This document shows, in pieces, positions 6,983-9,815 of a DNA stretch of 9,815 nucleotides (position 1 is its first letter; every line of letters starts with the position of its first letter). This DNA is from Streptomyces aureus (GTDB taxonomy: Bacteria > Actinomycetota > Actinomycetes > Streptomycetales > Streptomycetaceae), in NCBI RefSeq assembly GCF_000725495.1, contig NZ_JNZD01000059.1, forward strand, positions 1 through 9,815. Direction: 5' to 3'. The notes beneath the pieces are model-generated. The model saw only the letters and a list, made by a program, of their open reading frames with translations. It made no database searches and was not told where the DNA came from. Made by a program: the position numbers and the translations under genes.

Positions 6983-7026
6983 CGACGCTCCCGCACTCGG
7001 CGACGCACGCGAGGGGCCGCGCCGGT
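6983..7026 (+). repeat. Internally deleted copy B of the 120-bp repeat
   Basis: It begins like an intact unit (CGACGCTCCCGC against CGACGCTCACGC), skips most of the middle, then resumes with GCGAGGGGCCGCGCCGGT (7009-7026). It passes into copy C without the TACATCGATG...CGCC end of a unit. Confidence 0.7.
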
Positions 7027-7146
7027 CCGACGCTCACGCCGGCTGGTCCTCGGGTCGGCCGTCTGAGACCGCCGCCGCCTCCCCGACGCACCCGCAGCCG
7101 GGATTCGGCGCGAGGGGCCGTGCCGGTACATCGATGCCCGTCGCCA
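7027..7146 (+). repeat. Intact copy C of the 120-bp tandem repeat
   Basis: This unit differs from copy D at only three of 120 positions (7062, 7111 and 7118). Inside it, CTCACGCCGGCTG (7033-7045) can pair with CAGCC (7095-7099) and GGCGCGAG (7107-7114), with one A-C mismatch and a seven-base bulge. The 3' part carries CCGTGCCGG and the palindrome CATCGATG. Confidence 0.95.
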
Positions 7147-7266
7147 CCGACGCTCACGCCGGCTGGTCCTCGGGTCGGCCGCCTGAGACCGCCGCCGCCT
7201 CCCCGACGCACCCGCAGCCGGGATTCGGCGTGAGGGGACGTGCCGGTACATCGATGCCCGTCGCCA
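7147..7266 (+). repeat. Intact copy D of the 120-bp tandem repeat
   Basis: It follows copy C with no spacer. Here position 7231 is T instead of C, so the internal stem CTCACGCC/GGCGTGAG (7153-7160 with 7227-7234) pairs perfectly and continues as GGCTG/CAGCC (7161-7165 with 7215-7219). Its last third forms the left arm of the inverted repeat at 7234-7320. Confidence 0.95.
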
Positions 7267-7320
7267 CTAACGTCCACATCCCTGTCCAACGGCGACGGGC
7301 TGATGCACCGGCACGGCCCC
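7234..7320. repeat. Long imperfect inverted repeat at the end of the 120-bp array
   Basis: The left arm 7234-7265 pairs with the right arm 7291-7320 in blocks of 4, 9, 4 and 9 base pairs (26 in all). These are interrupted by two single mismatches (7238/7316 and 7248/7306) and one 4x2 internal loop (7253-7256 against 7300-7301). The loop is 25 bases. The right arm is an extra inverted copy of the repeat's last third and ends 17 bases before the methyltransferase start, so it overlaps the likely promoter region. It could be a cruciform or operator, an RNA hairpin or terminator, or a MITE-like remnant. Confidence 0.85.
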
Positions 7321-7325
7321 GACCC

Positions 7326-7331
7326 AATCAT
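7326..7331 (+). promoter_or_regulatory. Weak candidate -10 box for the methyltransferase
   Basis: AATCAT matches four of six -10 consensus bases and ends six bases before the ATG at 7338, the same spacing as GATAAT in front of 6368. No Shine-Dalgarno sequence is seen. A -35 element would fall in the right arm of the inverted repeat. Confidence 0.3.
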
Positions 7332-7337
7332 TCCCAG

Positions 7338-8141
7338 ATGACGCCACCCTCGTCCGAAGCCGGCCGGCACGCCGAGCGCGCCCACTCCTTCAACGCCGCC
7401 GCGGCCCAGTACTCCGCCAACCGCCCCTCGTACCCGCCCGCCCTGTTCGACGCCGTCGAAGAACTCGCGGGCCGCTCCCTCGACGGTGCCAGGACCGCAG
7501 ACGTGGGCGCCGGCACCGGCATCTCGACCGGCCTGCTGCACACCCGCGGCGCGAACGTCCTCGCCGTGGAACCCGGCCCCGGCATGGCCGCCGAGTTCCG
7601 CCGCGTCCACCCCGGCATCCCGATCGTCCGCGGCAGCGGCGACGCCCTGCCCCTCGCCACCGCCTCCATGGACGTCCTCACCTACGCCCAGTCCTGGCAC
7701 TGGACCGAACCGCGCCGCTCCGTGCCGGAGGCGATCCGGGTGCTGCGCCCCGGCGGGGCGCTGGCCCTGTGGTGGAACACCCAGGCCCTCGACGTCCCGT
7801 GGATCGAGGCGGCGGCCCGGCGCGCCGAACTCTTCCTCGGCCTCGACGAGAAGGACATCAAGAAGGAGAAGTCCCCCGCCTCGAACCGCCCCGTCGACTC
7901 CCTGGCCGCCGACCCCACCGGCACCCTCTCCTTCGAGCACCGCCAGGTCCGCTGGAGCCGGAGCGTCCCGGTCGACACCCGGCTCGCCAACATCGGCAGC
8001 CACTCCCAGTTCCTGGTCCTCGGCGAAGAGGCCACCGCAGCGTTCTTCGCCGAGGAACGCGACCACCTCCTCCAGGCCTTCCCGGAGGGCTCGGTGGAGG
8101 AGACCTACGTCGTGGAGCTGCTGGTGGCGATCCGCTCGTGA
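7338..8141 (+). CDS. Class I SAM-dependent methyltransferase
   Basis: A 267-residue cytosolic protein that should transfer a methyl group from S-adenosylmethionine to an unknown acceptor. Seen: the N-terminal FNAAAAQYSANRPSYPPALF (18-37), typical of small-molecule methyltransferases; motif I DVGAGTGISTGLL (55-67) for the cofactor; the acidic end of strand 2 in VLAVEPGPGM (E78); GDALPLATASMDVLTYAQSWHW (101-122), corresponding to motifs II and III; and RVLRPGGALALWW (134-146). The UbiE/Methyltransf_11 group fits best; the C-terminal third is too variable to give the substrate. The open frame runs back to 7134, but those 68 residues come from the repeat array and are not methyltransferase-like, so I place the start at 7338. 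The 3' end overlaps the SulP gene on the other strand by 37 bases. Confidence 0.9.
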   Translation: MTPPSSEAGRHAERAHSFNAAAAQYSANRPSYPPALFDAVEELAGRSLDGARTADVGAGTGISTGLLHTRGANVLAVEPGPGMAAEFRRVHPGIPIVRGSGDALPLATASMDVLTYAQSWHWTEPRRSVPEAIRVLRPGGALALWWNTQALDVPWIEAAARRAELFLGLDEKDIKKEKSPASNRPVDSLAADPTGTLSFEHRQVRWSRSVPVDTRLANIGSHSQFLVLGEEATAAFFAEERDHLLQAFPEGSVEETYVVELLVAIRS

Positions 8142-9529
8142 TCCCGCCCGGCGGCCCACGCGTCGAGGGCCGCCGCACACGCGTGGTCCACGTGCCGCAA
8201 CCCGCCCAGCTCCAGCCGTACGACCCGGTCGCGGGGCAGCGCCTCCAACGCGTCCAGCAGCTTCGGCAGCCGCAGGAACGTGGCGTTGCCGACCACGCGT
8301 ACGACCATCCCGGCGGCGCCCACGTCCTCGGTCTCCACGTGGACATGGCTGATGTCCCAGGCCGTCTTGGCCACGGCCAGCGCCAGCCCGACCAGCACGC
8401 CCTCGAACAGGTTCCCCACCACGATCGCCACGGCGGTCACCGCGAGCACGGCCACCTCACCACGGTGCCCGCGCCACAACTTCCGGACCTCCCGCACCGG
8501 CACGAGCTTGCACCCCGCGTGCACCAGCAGCCCCGCCAGCGCCGCCACCGGGATGAGCCCGAGCACGGCGGGCACCACGGCGGTGAAGAGGAGCAGCCAC
8601 ACCCCGTGCAGCACCCGCGACACCTTGGTCTGCGCCCCGGCGTGCACGTTGGCCGCGCTCCGTACGATCACGGCGGTCATGGGCAGCGCCCCGAGAATCC
8701 CGCACACGGTGTTCCCGGCGCCCTGGGCGATGAGTTCCCGGTCGTAGTCGGTACGCGGCCCCTGGTGCAGCCGGTCCACCGCCGCCGCGCTGAACAGCGA
8801 CTCCGCCGACGCGATGAGCGCGAACGCCAGCACGGTGCCGAGGACGCCCACTTCCGTGAGCCGCCCGAGGTCCGCCGCGGCGGGCGGCCGTACGGCGTCG
8901 AACAGCCCCTGGATCTCGACCCGGCGCACGGGGAGACCGAAGGCCCCGGTCACGGCCGAGGCGAGGGCGACGGCGAGCAGCGGCGCCGGCACGACCCGGG
9001 CGCCCCGATGCCAGCGCGGCCACAGCAGCAGGACGGCCACGGTGCCCCCGCCGACGGCGAGCGCCACGGGATCGGCGGCGCCGGCCAGTGAGACGATCCC
9101 GGCGATCTTCCCGAGGCCGCCGGAGGGCGCGGCCGTGTCGCCCATGGCGTACACCTGGCCCGCGATCAGCACCAGCCCGATCCCGGCGAGCATTCCCTGG
9201 ACGACGGCCACGGACACGGCCCGGAACCACCGCCCGAGCCGGAGCAGCCCGAGCCCGAGCTGGACGAGCCCGGCGCCGAGCACCAGCACGCCCAGCGCCT
9301 CGACGCCGTACGTGCGCACCGCCTCGTACACGAGCACGGTCAGCCCGGCCGCGGGGCCGCTGACCTGCAGACTGCTTCCGGGCAGCACCCCGGCGACCAG
9401 CCCACCGACGATTCCGGTCACCAGCCCCAGCTCGGCGGGCACACCGGACGCTATGGCGACCCCGACACACAGGGGCAGAGCCACCAGAAAGACGACGAGG
9501 GACGCGAACAGATCGGCCTTGCGCAGCAC
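8105..9529 (-). CDS. SulP-family inorganic anion transporter with C-terminal STAS domain
   Basis: A 474-residue integral membrane protein of the SulP/SLC26 family, which moves sulphate, bicarbonate or related anions, usually with a cation or by exchange. Seen: ten or more hydrophobic segments between residues 7 and 390; the first helix region FLVALPLCVGVAIASGVP (14-31); VSGPAAGLT (56-64); SAESLFSAAAVDRLHQGPRTDYDRE (241-265); and the conserved SulP block GNTVCGILGALPMTAVIVRS (272-291) followed by SAANVHAGAQTKVSRVLHG. A compact STAS domain occupies about 395-462, with the VDHACAAAL loop. The helix-1 wording is that of the subgroup often linked or fused to carbonic anhydrase, hinting at bicarbonate; no anhydrase domain is fused here. 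The start is GTG with a GGAGG seven bases upstream. No terminator separates it from the convergent methyltransferase. Confidence 0.93.
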   Translation of the reverse strand: MLRKADLFASLVVFLVALPLCVGVAIASGVPAELGLVTGIVGGLVAGVLPGSSLQVSGPAAGLTVLVYEAVRTYGVEALGVLVLGAGLVQLGLGLLRLGRWFRAVSVAVVQGMLAGIGLVLIAGQVYAMGDTAAPSGGLGKIAGIVSLAGAADPVALAVGGGTVAVLLLWPRWHRGARVVPAPLLAVALASAVTGAFGLPVRRVEIQGLFDAVRPPAAADLGRLTEVGVLGTVLAFALIASAESLFSAAAVDRLHQGPRTDYDRELIAQGAGNTVCGILGALPMTAVIVRSAANVHAGAQTKVSRVLHGVWLLLFTAVVPAVLGLIPVAALAGLLVHAGCKLVPVREVRKLWRGHRGEVAVLAVTAVAIVVGNLFEGVLVGLALAVAKTAWDISHVHVETEDVGAAGMVVRVVGNATFLRLPKLLDALEALPRDRVVRLELGGLRHVDHACAAALDAWAAGRDHERIATSSSTT

Positions 9530-9536
9530 GACAGCA

Positions 9537-9541
9537 CCTCC
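9537..9541 (-). promoter_or_regulatory. Ribosome binding site of the SulP gene
   Basis: Read on the - strand, GGAGG (within GGAGGTG, 9541-9535) lies seven bases before the GTG at 9529. It fixes this start and argues against the longer shadow frames upstream. Confidence 0.8.
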
Positions 9542-9567
9542 GGTCGACAGCGGGAGATGCGTGGGCG

Positions 9568-9611
9568 CCGTGCCGGGGGGAGGGCACGACTGGTCCGGCG
9601 AACCGGCACGG
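9568..9611 (-). repeat. Inverted repeat in the SulP 5' region
   Basis: CCGTGCCGG (9568-9576) and its exact complement CCGGCACGG (9603-9611) enclose a 26-base loop, 38 bases upstream of the SulP start codon. In the transcript this would be a stable leader hairpin; in DNA it could be an operator. The same nine-base arm occurs in the 120-bp repeats (for example 7118-7126) and in the inverted arm (7308-7316). Confidence 0.5.
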
Positions 9612-9768
9612 AGCCGTTTCGCACGTGAAATCCATTGTCAGGTAAGCCGGTTGATCGCGCAGCCCCTCTGAGCCCACGTCACGCGAATGCGGGAGCGCAT
9701 GCGTCTCCGATGTGCGAACGATCCACCTCCGTTCACGCCCCCGCACCCCCGCACCCGCCCGGCACCCG
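9612..9768. other. Non-coding region upstream of SulP
   Basis: No gene is supported here. On the - strand, CTGACA (9641-9636) resembles a -35 box, but no matching -10 was found. A dyad ATGCG-GGAG-CGCAT (9687-9700) overlaps the eight-base palindrome CGCATGCG (9696-9703), which is itself flanked by GGAG and CTCC. GAACG-N9-CGTTC (9716-9734) is a further short dyad. One of these may mark a promoter or operator for SulP or for a gene beyond the window. Confidence 0.4.
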
Positions 9769-9815
9769 CCCCCACTCAGCCCCTACCCCCACTCAGCCCC
9801 TGCCCCCACTCAGCC
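9769..9815 (+). repeat. 17-bp tandem repeat running off the window end
   Basis: CCCCCACTCAGCCCCTA (9769-9785), the same with a final G (9786-9802), and a third copy cut at 13 bases by the window edge (9803-9815). The copies match except for the last base. The total copy number is unknown. A period of 17 is not a multiple of three, which argues against a coding repeat. Confidence 0.85.

Noticed and set aside
6922..7267. CRISPR array
   Set aside because: Units adjoin directly with no unique spacers, the period is 120 bases, and no cas gene is near.
6735..8180. A - strand frame of 481 residues running through the repeat array and the methyltransferase
   Set aside because: It is antisense to the methyltransferase and to the end of the membrane-protein gene. 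The repeat part only looks protein-like because 120 is divisible by three.
9716..9734. LexA-type SOS box upstream of SulP
   Set aside because: CGAAC and GTTC are present, but the half-sites are far too widely spaced (GAACG and CGTTC are nine bases apart) for the actinobacterial CGAAC-N4-GTTCG site.
8457..9746. Extended - strand frame starting upstream of SulP (429 residues)
   Set aside because: It is out of frame with the SulP protein, arginine- and alanine-rich, and has no domain. The SulP frame has a good ribosome binding site and a complete transporter.

Overview
The window looks like chromosomal DNA from a high-GC actinomycete, very probably Streptomyces. The base composition is strongly G/C, with G or C at most third codon positions. 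There are several GTG starts and genes that appear to lack a leader. The gene content (an AP-endonuclease-2-type isomerase followed by a TetR regulator, ilvD, a membrane-anchored Ser/Thr kinase with a PQQ-type ectodomain, and small conserved proteins) is typical of that genus. No rRNA, tRNA, CRISPR array, transposase or phage gene was seen.

Left part (1-3640, + strand): a sugar phosphate isomerase/epimerase-like gene (167-991) overlaps a TetR-family regulator (988-1605) by four bases, so the two form an operon that probably starts from a leaderless promoter. A 181-base gap holding three separate dyad symmetries leads to ilvD (1787-3640), the dihydroxy-acid dehydratase of branched-chain amino acid synthesis. 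A perfect 16-bp hairpin (3654-3689) separates ilvD from the convergent kinase gene and should terminate transcription from both sides.

Middle (3693-6853): a - strand receptor-type Ser/Thr kinase (3693-5852) with an intact catalytic domain, one membrane helix and a C-terminal beta-propeller. It is divergent from a small SH3b-domain protein (5987-6301), and the shared upstream region carries a nested palindrome. A three-helix membrane protein (6368-6853) follows behind a hairpin, with a -10-like box placed for leaderless transcription.

Right part (6854-9815): a 484-base non-coding interval holds the most unusual structure here. It is a partly decayed array with two near-identical 120-bp tandem units, ending in a long imperfect inverted repeat that stops 17 bases before a SAM-dependent methyltransferase (7338-8141). 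The methyltransferase and a - strand SulP-family anion transporter (8105-9529) overlap tail to tail by 37 bases. The SulP upstream region has two hairpins and ends in a 17-bp tandem repeat that runs off the window.

Most genes belong to well-known families. The best candidates for something undescribed are the 120-bp array with its inverted arm, the palindrome cluster between tetR and ilvD, and the kinase/SH3b divergent pair. None of them amounts to a recognisable new system from sequence alone.
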